A stretch of 64,000 bases of DNA from Bacteroidales bacterium (lineage in GTDB: Bacteria > Bacteroidota > Bacteroidia > Bacteroidales > JAADJA01): NCBI GenBank assembly GCA_020438105.1, contig JAGQVE010000009.1, positions 1 through 64,000 on the forward strand. The letters are read 5' to 3'. A model generated the notes under the pieces. The model saw nothing but the letters and a program-made list of their open reading frames with translations, had not been told where the DNA came from and made no database searches. The position numbers and the translations under genes were made by a program. Each line of letters begins with the position of its first letter. The stretch's first letter is position 1. Positions 14,500 through 22,085 of the stretch are shown here, one piece after another.

Positions 14500-15186
14500 A
14501 TGCAATCTGTTGAAAGTACCATATTAATTGTAGATGATGAGCAATATACGCTTGAATTTCTGAGCTACAACCTTACCAGAAACGGCTTTAATGTAGTAAC
14601 AGCCACAAATGGGAAAGATGCTATAAAAAAGGCCGAATTGCATAAACCTGCGATTATTGTATTGGATATTATGATGCCCGAAATGGATGGCATTGAAACC
14701 TGCATTGAATTACGAAAAAATAAACTTTTGAATGATTCGGCCATTGCATTTTTAAGCTGCAGGGGTGAGGATTACACGCAAATTATCGGGTTTGAAGCCG
14801 GAGCCGATGATTTTATAAAAAAACCGATCCGCATCAATTTGTTAATTGAACGATTAAAAGCTCTGGAAAGACGCATGAATAAAACGCGGGAAAAATTACC
14901 CGTCAATAAATCGCTGATTATTGATGAGGAGTGTTTTGTGGTAAATTATCTCGGGAATAATATTGAACTCACCAAAAAGGAATTTGAATTATTGCATTTA
15001 CTTTATAAAAATCCAGGAAAGACAATTTCGAGAGATGATTTGTTTAATAATATATGGAGCGGTGACGAGCAATCTTCAAGCAGAACCATACATGTGCATA
15101 TTAGCAGGATAAGGAATAAACTTAATCCGGATGTGGTTCAAACAGTGAAAGGTTTTGGTTACCGGTATAAGCCACCCGAGGCGTAA
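14500..15186 (+). CDS. OmpR/PhoB-family response regulator (orphan)
   Basis: A 228-residue two-domain regulator. The receiver domain has paired acidic residues in VDDEQ near residue 12, the phospho-acceptor aspartate in VLDIMMPEMDG near 55, and the lysine in IKKPI. The C-terminal winged helix contains KEFELLHLLYKNPGKTISRDDL and ends GFGYRYKPPEA, typical of OmpR/PhoB proteins. No histidine kinase is adjacent, so its partner is elsewhere. Its last 28 bp overlap the end of the convergent gene at 15159-15674, an arrangement that could produce antisense interference. Confidence 0.9.
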   Translation: MQSVESTILIVDDEQYTLEFLSYNLTRNGFNVVTATNGKDAIKKAELHKPAIIVLDIMMPEMDGIETCIELRKNKLLNDSAIAFLSCRGEDYTQIIGFEAGADDFIKKPIRINLLIERLKALERRMNKTREKLPVNKSLIIDEECFVVNYLGNNIELTKKEFELLHLLYKNPGKTISRDDLFNNIWSGDEQSSSRTIHVHISRIRNKLNPDVVQTVKGFGYRYKPPEA

Positions 15187-15674
15187 TTAAAAGAAATCTC
15201 CAGGTATCGGAAAACGTCCTTATAAATTCCATTTTCACTGCTTTCGCGGGGACCGGCAACATTTAAAACAGAAATTTTATTTTCATTTATCCAATTAAGT
15301 AAGGTGTGTTTATTAGCAGATTCAGAGAGCTTTACAGCTAAATGAGGTTTGTTTAGCTTTTTACATAATTTCAAAGTTAATCCTGTTCCGGCATCAAATT
15401 TTTGAAGGTAAATGATAAGTGTCCCGTCGCTTGTTTCGATATTTTTTAGTGTCCGGATGGGATAAGATCGGGAATTGGTTTCTGAGAGGGGATATCGTTT
15501 ATCTATAATACCATCTTCGGCTCTCCTCCCTTTTGTGCACCAGCCGCCAACAGCAATTTGATGTTTTATGGCAAAATCAAGGGCGGCACGGTCAGCGCCG
15601 GTTTGTCCTCCTGATATTATTTTTAAGCCGGTCAATGTTGTGATTTCAGGAAATAAAAATAGCGAAAAAACCAT
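15159..15674 (-). CDS. Putative molybdenum carrier protein (PF12694-like)
   Basis: A Rossmann-like protein of up to 171 residues with the family motif ISGGQTGADRAALDFAI and the region GWCTKGRRAEDGII, as in proteins annotated as putative molybdenum carrier (related to the YpsA/DprA fold). A role in molybdate or nucleotide binding is suggested by family name only, though a molybdenum enzyme is encoded 5 kb away. The only in-frame ATG (15674) sits in the loop of a terminator hairpin, so translation may begin lower, for example at the TTG just before LTGLKIISGG. The 3' end overlaps the convergent response regulator. Confidence 0.7.
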   Translation of the reverse strand: MVFSLFLFPEITTLTGLKIISGGQTGADRAALDFAIKHQIAVGGWCTKGRRAEDGIIDKRYPLSETNSRSYPIRTLKNIETSDGTLIIYLQKFDAGTGLTLKLCKKLNKPHLAVKLSESANKHTLLNWINENKISVLNVAGPRESSENGIYKDVFRYLEISFNYASGGLYR

Positions 15675-15691
15675 AGAGGCTTTTTCGCTAT
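15659..15691 (-). terminator. Intrinsic terminator after the 71-aa gene
   Basis: On the minus strand a 12-bp stem (AGCGAAAAAGCC with GGTTTTTTCGCT, one G-T pair) has the loop TCTAT and is followed by a T-rich run. It lies 28 bp after the stop of the 15719-15934 gene and overlaps the first codons of the next reading frame. Confidence 0.7.
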
Positions 15692-15718
15692 ATCATAAAG
15701 AATTATGAAGAAAAGTTG

Positions 15719-15934
15719 TTATGTAAGATTTGGTTGGATAACTACCATCGATTCTTCCTCGGTCATTGCATTTGGAGAAATCATATTCTGAAACGAATGA
15801 TCCAGCAGGAATGAATTCGGATGGTCATTTAAATTAATAACCCAATAAAACCCATTTTCTTTGTTTTTAACAATGAAGTAGCAATCGTTCATTTGCTCAA
15901 ACCAAACTTCATTATTTATATCATTATTTTTCAT
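15719..15934 (-). CDS. Small protein of unknown function (71 aa)
   Basis: A 71-residue protein starting MKNNDINNEVWFEQ, with aromatic and acidic residues and the segment CYFIVKNKENGFYWVINLN. I do not recognise a family and see neither signal peptide nor membrane segment. It is supported as a gene by a proper ATG start, by a well-formed terminator just after the stop, and by isolation from other frames. It is transcribed leftward, divergent from ffh, with a 240-bp AT-rich spacer between them. Confidence 0.5.
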   Translation of the reverse strand: MKNNDINNEVWFEQMNDCYFIVKNKENGFYWVINLNDHPNSFLLDHSFQNMISPNAMTEEESMVVIQPNLT

Positions 15935-16143
15935 CAGACTTTATATCTTGTTTTATTCGTAAATGATAGTTTCAATAATTATGCTAATGTTTAAGTGTCT
16001 TTAAACGAGGTGTTTGTAAAAATTCGGGTTTCCCATATATGGAAAATTTAAACTTGTTTGAGACTAATTTGAAATGAAATGATATTAAAGATTTATTATG
16101 ATTTTAAGGGGTTTCAGAATTATTTTCGCTTTTTATAAATTGC

Positions 16144-16151
16144 TAACTTTG
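16144..16151 (+). promoter_or_regulatory. -7 box of the ffh promoter
   Basis: TAACTTTG matches the Bacteroidota -7 consensus TAnnTTTG. Transcription would begin near 16157, about 17 nt before the ffh ATG at 16174. No clear TTG is seen at the -33 spacing. Confidence 0.45.
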
Positions 16152-16173
16152 CACCCTCAAAATTTGATTGATT

Positions 16174-17517
16174 ATGTTTGAAGGTTTATCAGAAAAACTA
16201 GAAAGATCGTTTAAGGTACTCAAAGGGCACGGCCACATTTCGGAAGTAAATGTTGCCGAAACACTCAAAGAAGTAAGAAGAGCGCTGCTTGATGCTGACG
16301 TTAGCTTTAAAATTGCCAAAGATTTTACGGATTCAGTAAAGGAAAAAGCACTTGGGCAAAAGATATTGACCTCCGTTTCGCCAGGCCAGTTGATGGTAAA
16401 AATTGTGCATGATGAGCTGGCTCAGCTTATGGGGCCTGAATCGGTAGATATAAATATTAAGGGCCAACCTGCAATTATTTTGATTGCCGGGTTGCAGGGT
16501 TCCGGTAAAACCACCTTTTCAGCCAAGTTGGCCAATTATCTGAAAAGTAAAAAAGGAAGAAATCCGCTGCTTGTTGCCGGCGACGTTTACCGTCCGGCTG
16601 CCATCGACCAGTTGAAAGTGCTGGGTGAGCAGATTGGGGTGAAAGTTTACACAGAAGAAGAAAATAAAAATCCTGTAAAAATTGCTCAAAACGGGATTAA
16701 ATATGCCCGTGATTACGGTCATAATTTGGTGATCATTGATACTGCCGGTCGATTGGCGATTGATGAACAAATGATGGATGAAATATCCAGTATTAAAAAA
16801 ACGGTAGCTCCGCAAGAAACGCTGTTTGTGGTGGATTCAATGACCGGTCAGGATGCTGTAAATACTGCCAAAGCTTTTAATGACAGGCTCGACTATGAAG
16901 GCGTGGTGCTGACAAAATTGGATGGTGATACCCGTGGTGGGGCAGCGCTTACAATAAAGTCGGTAGTTAACAAACCGATCAAGTTTGTGGGGATTGGTGA
17001 AAAAATGGATGCCATTGATCAGTTTCATCCAAGCCGTATGGCCGACAGGATTCTGGGAATGGGTGACATCGTATCGCTTGTTGAAAAAGCACAGGAACAA
17101 TTTGATGCCGACGAAGCCCGCAAGCTACAGCGCAAAATTGCCAAGAATGAATTTAATTTTGATGACTTTCTTAACCAGATCAAACAGATCAAAAAGATGG
17201 GTAATGTTAAGGATTTGATGGGAATGATACCGGGTGTAGGAAAAGCGATTAAAAATATGGATATTGATGATGACGCATTTAAGGGAATTGAAGCCATCAT
17301 CCATTCAATGACCCCTGAAGAAAGGGCTAATCCCAAAATTTTAAATGGAAGTCGCCGAAGAAGAATTGCATCAGGTAGCGGTGCTGAAATTCAGGAAGTA
17401 AACCAATTGATAAAACAATTTGGCGAAACACAGAAAATGATGAAAATGATGTCGGGGGGCAAAGGCAAAAACCTGATGAGGGCTCTTTCAAGTGCCAGGA
17501 ACATGCCGGGCAGATAA
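16174..17517 (+). CDS. ffh: Signal recognition particle GTPase Ffh (SRP54)
   Basis: A 447-residue Ffh that binds signal peptides of nascent proteins and, with SRP RNA and FtsY, delivers ribosomes to the membrane. The N domain precedes the G domain, with G1 GLQGSGKTTF near residue 108, DTAGRL near 188, and TKLDGDTRGG near 246. The methionine-rich M domain at the end contains the RRRRIASGSG segment that contacts SRP RNA. The ATG at 16174 fits the family N-terminus (MFEGLSEKLERSF) and the promoter position better than a TTG two codons earlier. It is the first gene of a probable operon with folD, a secreted protein, queE and a porE-like gene. Confidence 0.95.
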   Translation: MFEGLSEKLERSFKVLKGHGHISEVNVAETLKEVRRALLDADVSFKIAKDFTDSVKEKALGQKILTSVSPGQLMVKIVHDELAQLMGPESVDINIKGQPAIILIAGLQGSGKTTFSAKLANYLKSKKGRNPLLVAGDVYRPAAIDQLKVLGEQIGVKVYTEEENKNPVKIAQNGIKYARDYGHNLVIIDTAGRLAIDEQMMDEISSIKKTVAPQETLFVVDSMTGQDAVNTAKAFNDRLDYEGVVLTKLDGDTRGGAALTIKSVVNKPIKFVGIGEKMDAIDQFHPSRMADRILGMGDIVSLVEKAQEQFDADEARKLQRKIAKNEFNFDDFLNQIKQIKKMGNVKDLMGMIPGVGKAIKNMDIDDDAFKGIEAIIHSMTPEERANPKILNGSRRRRIASGSGAEIQEVNQLIKQFGETQKMMKMMSGGKGKNLMRALSSARNMPGR

Positions 17518-17567
17518 GGTTGATTATTAGAAAATCTCTTTGTTTTTAATGTCTAAAAGAATAATGA

Positions 17568-18449
17568 ATGAATTTAATTGACGGCAAAGCAACTGCTAAA
17601 CAAATAAAAATGGAAATTGCTACTGAAGTTGCTGCCATGATTGATGCCGGCCACGAAGGCCCCCACCTTGCCGCAGTTATTGTGGGTGATGATCCGGCAA
17701 GTCATACGTATGTTAATGGCAAAGAAAAAGCCTGCCAGGAAGTGGGGATGACCTCCTCTATTTACCGTTTGCCGGAAGATACCAGTGAAAAAGAGGTACT
17801 TGAAATTGTAGATTTTCTGAATAACGATGATCATGTGGATGGGTTCATTGTTCAGCTTCCGCTGCCGAAACACATCGACGAAAACAAGGTGATCATGTCG
17901 ATCAAACCGGAAAAGGATGTAGATGGCTTTCACCCGGTGAATGTTGGACGAATGGCGTTGGGCTTGCCTGCTTATATCAGTGCCACACCTTTTGGAATCA
18001 TGGAATTGATCAAACGATATAATATCGAAACGGAAGGCAAAAGGGTAGTTGTTTTAGGCCGAAGTAATATCGTTGGATCGCCAATGAGTATTCTATTATC
18101 GCGCAAAGCTTATCCCGGAAATGCTACGGTAACCCTTTGTCATAGCAGAACAAAAAACCTCAAGCAAATCGCGAAAAGTGCGGATATCCTGATCGTTGCC
18201 ATGGGGCAGCCACATTTTGTGAACGAGGAAATGGTCAAGAAAAATGCAGTTGTAATTGATGTTGGCATTCATCGGGTTGCTTCTGATCAAACAAAATCAG
18301 GGTTTCGTTTGATCGGGGATGTGGATTTTGACCGTGTTATTTCAAAGGCATCTTATATTACGCCGGTACCTGGTGGTGTCGGCCCAATGACTATCGTCTC
18401 CTTACTTCTTAATACTTTAAAAGCTCATAAAAAGGAAATTTATTCCTGA
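17568..18449 (+). CDS. folD: Bifunctional methylenetetrahydrofolate dehydrogenase/cyclohydrolase FolD
   Basis: A 293-residue FolD that interconverts methylene-, methenyl- and formyl-tetrahydrofolate using NADP. It shows [18 protein letters not shown] with the active-site Tyr-x3-Lys near residue 48, the signature [10 protein letters not shown] near 90, the NADP-binding [10 protein letters not shown] near 165, and the family ending PGGVGPMT. It begins 50 bp after ffh in the same direction, and the next gene follows after 15 bp, consistent with co-transcription. Confidence 0.95.
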   Translation: MNLIDGKATAKQIKMEIATEVAAMIDAGHEGPHLAAVIVGDDPASHTYVNGKEKACQEVGMTSSIYRLPEDTSEKEVLEIVDFLNNDDHVDGFIVQLPLPKHIDENKVIMSIKPEKDVDGFHPVNVGRMALGLPAYISATPFGIMELIKRYNIETEGKRVVVLGRSNIVGSPMSILLSRKAYPGNATVTLCHSRTKNLKQIAKSADILIVAMGQPHFVNEEMVKKNAVVIDVGIHRVASDQTKSGFRLIGDVDFDRVISKASYITPVPGGVGPMTIVSLLLNTLKAHKKEIYS

Positions 18450-18464
18450 TAAAATCAATTGATC

Positions 18465-19382
18465 ATGATCAGAAAATTGTATTTCGTACCGGTGATTGCC
18501 CTATTGTTTTCTTCGGTTAATCCGGTATTTTGTCAAAAGTCAAATATCCATATTGTTGATGTTGAAAAAGCACCTATTCAATACGCCCTTTTCCCTGAGA
18601 AAGCAGAAGAAACGTCGGGGTTAATTTGGTTTGAAGATGCCTTGTGGACCTTTAACGATAGTGGCGGTGACCCTGAATTATATAAAATCGACAGTCTTGG
18701 TAAAATTACTCAAACCATCGTTTTAGAAAAAGCCAAAAACCATGACTGGGAAGATATAACACAGGACGATCAATACATTTATGTGGGAGATTTTGGTAAT
18801 AACCTGGGGAATCGCACCAACTTGATGATTTATAAAATCGATAAAGAGAAAATTGAGCCCGACGAAAAAATTACAATCGAGGCATCGCCCATGAGCATTT
18901 CATTTGCTGACCAAACTGATTTTACCATCAGAAACCGCAAGCATAATTTTGATTGCGAATCGATGATCAATTATGGAGATTCCCTGATTTTGTTCTCTAA
19001 AGACTGGGGCGATGGAAAAACCAGGATGTATAAAACAGCTAAAGTAACTGGAAGATATCCCCTGGAGCCGGTGGCCGAATTTAATGCCGATGGCCTGGTA
19101 ACCGGTGCTTCCTATAATCCGGATAATGGAAAGCTGGCATTGATTGGGTACAAAAACTTTGTGCCTTTTATCTGGATATTTGAAAATTTTGATGGAAAAA
19201 GTTTTAATGCTGAAAATATTACCCGCTATAATTTGATGGGTATCACAAACTCTCAAACAGAAGGCATTTGCTGGATGGATGATGATACATTACTTGTTTC
19301 AACGGAACAAAGAGACGAGTTTCAGCAAGGTGCCTTTATCCTGAAATTGTCGGATTTAGCTGAATTGACAGGCAGGAAGTAA
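18465..19382 (+). CDS. Secreted protein of unknown function, probable beta-propeller
   Basis: About 305 residues starting MIRKLYFVPVIALLFSS, a signal peptide ending around NPVFCQKS. The mature part has repeated short strands with aromatic and Asp-Gly turns (for example TFNDSGGDPELYKID and YVGDFGNN), which suggests a beta-propeller similar to esterase-like or phytase-like folds. I see no catalytic motif and no T9SS sorting domain. It sits between folD (15 bp) and queE (6 bp), so it is probably expressed with them. The ATG at 18465 is preferred over a TTG two codons earlier because it directly precedes the signal peptide. Confidence 0.6.
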   Translation: MIRKLYFVPVIALLFSSVNPVFCQKSNIHIVDVEKAPIQYALFPEKAEETSGLIWFEDALWTFNDSGGDPELYKIDSLGKITQTIVLEKAKNHDWEDITQDDQYIYVGDFGNNLGNRTNLMIYKIDKEKIEPDEKITIEASPMSISFADQTDFTIRNRKHNFDCESMINYGDSLILFSKDWGDGKTRMYKTAKVTGRYPLEPVAEFNADGLVTGASYNPDNGKLALIGYKNFVPFIWIFENFDGKSFNAENITRYNLMGITNSQTEGICWMDDDTLLVSTEQRDEFQQGAFILKLSDLAELTGRK

Positions 19383-19388
19383 AATTTG

Positions 19389-20015
19389 ATGACCAACGAA
19401 GAATTGCTCTTAAACGGACTTGCCCTGCCTCTGATGGAAGACTTTTATACCATTCAGGGCGAGGGTTTTCATACCGGTAAACCTGCCTATTTTACCCGTG
19501 TGGGAGGCTGCGATGTGGGGTGCAGTTGGTGCGATGTGAAAGAGTCGTGGAATGCTGATATTTGGCCATTAACATCTACTGATGAAATTGTAAAACGAGT
19601 AGTGAGTTGTCCTTCAAAAGCAGTGGTAGTTACGGGTGGTGAACCACTCATGTATAATTTGGATTATTATTGTGATCAACTCAAAAAAGCAGGATTCGAA
19701 ACATATCTCGAAACTTCGGGATCGCATCCGTTAAGTGGTAAGTGGGACTGGATTTGCTTGTCACCCAAAAAATATAGCCCGCCGTTGGAAGCAATTTATG
19801 AAAAAGCAGATGAATATAAGGTGATCATCCAAACAAAAGGTGATTTTGACTGGGCAGAAAAAAATGCGGAGAGGCTGCGAAAGGATTGTAAATTGTATTT
19901 GCAACCTGAATGGAGCAAAGCAGAAGCGATGATGCCATTAATTGTGGAATATGTTAAGGAGCATCCCCGGTGGAACATTTCCCTGCAAAGCCATAAATAT
20001 ATGCGTATTCCGTAA
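19389..20015 (+). CDS. queE: 7-carboxy-7-deazaguanine synthase QueE
   Basis: A 208-residue radical SAM enzyme that forms the 7-deazaguanine ring of queuosine and related modified bases from carboxytetrahydropterin. The N-terminus EDFYTIQGEGFHTGKPAYF is characteristic. It is followed by the [4Fe-4S] cysteines in GGCDVGCSWCDVKESW (C-x3-C-x2-C) and the SAM-binding VVTGGEPL. The C-terminus has SLQSHKYMRIP, matching the family's QxHK ending. No other queuosine genes (queC, queD, queF) are in the window. It lies 21 bp before the porE-like gene. Confidence 0.93.
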   Translation: MTNEELLLNGLALPLMEDFYTIQGEGFHTGKPAYFTRVGGCDVGCSWCDVKESWNADIWPLTSTDEIVKRVVSCPSKAVVVTGGEPLMYNLDYYCDQLKKAGFETYLETSGSHPLSGKWDWICLSPKKYSPPLEAIYEKADEYKVIIQTKGDFDWAEKNAERLRKDCKLYLQPEWSKAEAMMPLIVEYVKEHPRWNISLQSHKYMRIP

Positions 20016-20036
20016 AAATACCGTTAATACTGGACT

Positions 20037-21983
20037 ATGATTAAAAAGGCTGTTTTATTGATTTTAATTATTTTAGGTTTTAACTTTTCAATTAACCTCT
20101 CGGCGCAGGAACTGTCCAGTAAATCCAAAAAAGCGATTAAAGCTTATGAAGCCGGTGAAACGGCTTTCCGGTTTCAGGATTATCCAAATGCAGAAATGTT
20201 TTTTAAACAATCAATTGAACTGGATCCTGTTTTTTTCGAGGCCTGGGTCATGTTAGGTGAATTATATGAAAAAACTAAAATTGATAGCAGCGCCATTGAT
20301 GCCTACCGGCATGCGCTCGCCATTGATTCGGTGATTTATCCTTCCGCCTATTATTTCCTGGCTGAATTGGAATTTGGAACTGGTCAATATCAATCAGCAC
20401 TTGATCATTTTGAAAAATTTCTGAGCTTTGATAAAATACCTCGCGTATATGAAGCAAAGACCAAAAAACAATTGCTGAACTGCTATTTTGCCGTTGAAGC
20501 CATCAAAAATCCGGTTCCATTCGATCCAGTGAACTTAGGTCACAATATAAATACAGAACTGAATGAATATTTTCCCTGCCTTACCGCTGATAAGCAGGTT
20601 TTGTTGTTTACAAGGTTGCTAAATGATAAGGCCTCGTTCACAGGCCGGCAGGAAGACTTTTATGTAAGTACCCGTAAAAATCATGAATGGAATCCGGCTA
20701 AAAATATTGGTCCACCTATCAATACCTATTATAATGAGGGTGCTCCAACTTTATCCGTGGATGGCAATGTGCTCATATTCACCGCCTGCGAAAGCGTAAA
20801 TGGATATGGCGCAAACCGATCCGGTTTTGGTCGTTGTGATCTGTTTATCTCAGGTAAAAACGGGGATAACTGGACAGCTCCCCGGAACCTTGGCATTCCA
20901 GTAAGCTCAAGATATTGGGAATCTCAGCCTTCCCTGTCAGCAGATGGCCGCACGCTTTACTTTGTAAGCAACCGGGATGATGACTACGATATTTATGTTA
21001 CCATTCAGGATGATGATGGCGTTTGGAGTGAACCCGAAATGCTAGGCGGTAATATCAACACCGAAGGCTATGAGGGTTCGGTTTTTATACATCCCGATAA
21101 TCAAACACTCTATTTTTCGTCGGATGGGCATGTTGGTATGGGTGGCATGGACATTTATTACACCCGCCGTGATAGCCTTGGAAATTGGGGCGAGCCCATT
21201 AACCTCGGATATCCTATCAATACCCATAAGGACGAAAACAGTATTCTGATCTCTGCTGATGGATCGCTTGCGATGTTTGCCTCCGACAGGGAAGAGGGTT
21301 TTGGTGGTTTGGATCTTTACGGTTTTAATCTTTACGAAGCAGCCCGCCCCCAGTTTGTTACCTATCTTAAAGGCACCGTGTATGACGAAACAAACGGCCA
21401 GAAACTGGAGGCCCGTTTTGATTTAACAGACCTGAAAACCGGAGAAATCGCGGTTCGTTCATTTTCCAACAAAGGAAATGGCGAATTCCTGGTTTGCCTG
21501 CCCACCGATCGCGATTATGCACTGAATGTAAGCAGGGAGGGGTATTTGTTTTATTCTGAGAATTTTAATTTGAATGGTATTCATTCCACATCCAATCCAT
21601 TTTTAAAGGATATTCCCTTAAAGCCAATCAGGTTGGGCGAGAAGGTTATATTGCGAAATATTTTCTTTGAAACCGACATGTTTGACTTGAAGCCCGAATC
21701 GCAGGTAGAATTACAAAAACTGATCGATTTGCTAAATAAAAACCCGGAATTGAAAATAGAGATCAGTGGACATACCGATAATGTCGGGACACCGGAATAT
21801 AATCTGGAATTGTCAAAAAACAGGGCCAAGGCGGTTAATGATTATCTCGTCGATAACGGAATTGATCAGGCTCGACTGCTTTATAAAGGTTATGGAGAAT
21901 CGGAGCCAATTGATACCAATGATACTGAGACTGGAAAAGCCAATAACCGGCGCACCGAATTTAAGGTGATCAGCCAGGACTAA
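20037..21983 (+). CDS. PorE-like T9SS envelope protein (TPR, PD40 propeller, CRD, OmpA)
   Basis: A 648-residue protein with a signal peptide (to about residue 24). TPR-type helices span about 30-135 and a PD40/WD40-like propeller about 165-430 (repeated forms like PTLSVDGNVLIFTAC and PSLSADGRTLYFVSN). A carboxypeptidase-regulatory-like domain covers about 445-530 and an OmpA peptidoglycan-binding domain 540-648 with SGHTDNVGTPEYNLELSKNRA. This exact domain order and length match PorE of the type IX secretion system in Porphyromonas, which anchors the machinery to peptidoglycan. Paralogues with the same layout and other roles exist in Bacteroidota, so PorE itself is likely but not certain. The two T9SS substrates in this window fit a functional system. 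Confidence 0.8.
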   Translation: MIKKAVLLILIILGFNFSINLSAQELSSKSKKAIKAYEAGETAFRFQDYPNAEMFFKQSIELDPVFFEAWVMLGELYEKTKIDSSAIDAYRHALAIDSVIYPSAYYFLAELEFGTGQYQSALDHFEKFLSFDKIPRVYEAKTKKQLLNCYFAVEAIKNPVPFDPVNLGHNINTELNEYFPCLTADKQVLLFTRLLNDKASFTGRQEDFYVSTRKNHEWNPAKNIGPPINTYYNEGAPTLSVDGNVLIFTACESVNGYGANRSGFGRCDLFISGKNGDNWTAPRNLGIPVSSRYWESQPSLSADGRTLYFVSNRDDDYDIYVTIQDDDGVWSEPEMLGGNINTEGYEGSVFIHPDNQTLYFSSDGHVGMGGMDIYYTRRDSLGNWGEPINLGYPINTHKDENSILISADGSLAMFASDREEGFGGLDLYGFNLYEAARPQFVTYLKGTVYDETNGQKLEARFDLTDLKTGEIAVRSFSNKGNGEFLVCLPTDRDYALNVSREGYLFYSENFNLNGIHSTSNPFLKDIPLKPIRLGEKVILRNIFFETDMFDLKPESQVELQKLIDLLNKNPELKIEISGHTDNVGTPEYNLELSKNRAKAVNDYLVDNGIDQARLLYKGYGESEPIDTNDTETGKANNRRTEFKVISQD

Positions 21984-22050
21984 ATTGATTTACCTATTTT
22001 TTATTCTGTCTAAATTACCAGCTTTCCTGTTTCTGAAAAGCTGAACTTAG

Positions 22051-22058
22051 TATATTTG
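22051..22058 (+). promoter_or_regulatory. -7 box of the S46 peptidase promoter
   Basis: TATATTTG matches TAnnTTTG. Transcription would begin near 22065, about 20 nt before the ATG at 22086, excluding upstream in-frame start codons. A 7-bp inverted repeat (22019-22025 with 22037-22043) overlaps the -33 region. Confidence 0.5.
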
Positions 22059-22085
22059 CGTTTCTTTCAAAAAAACACACAAATA

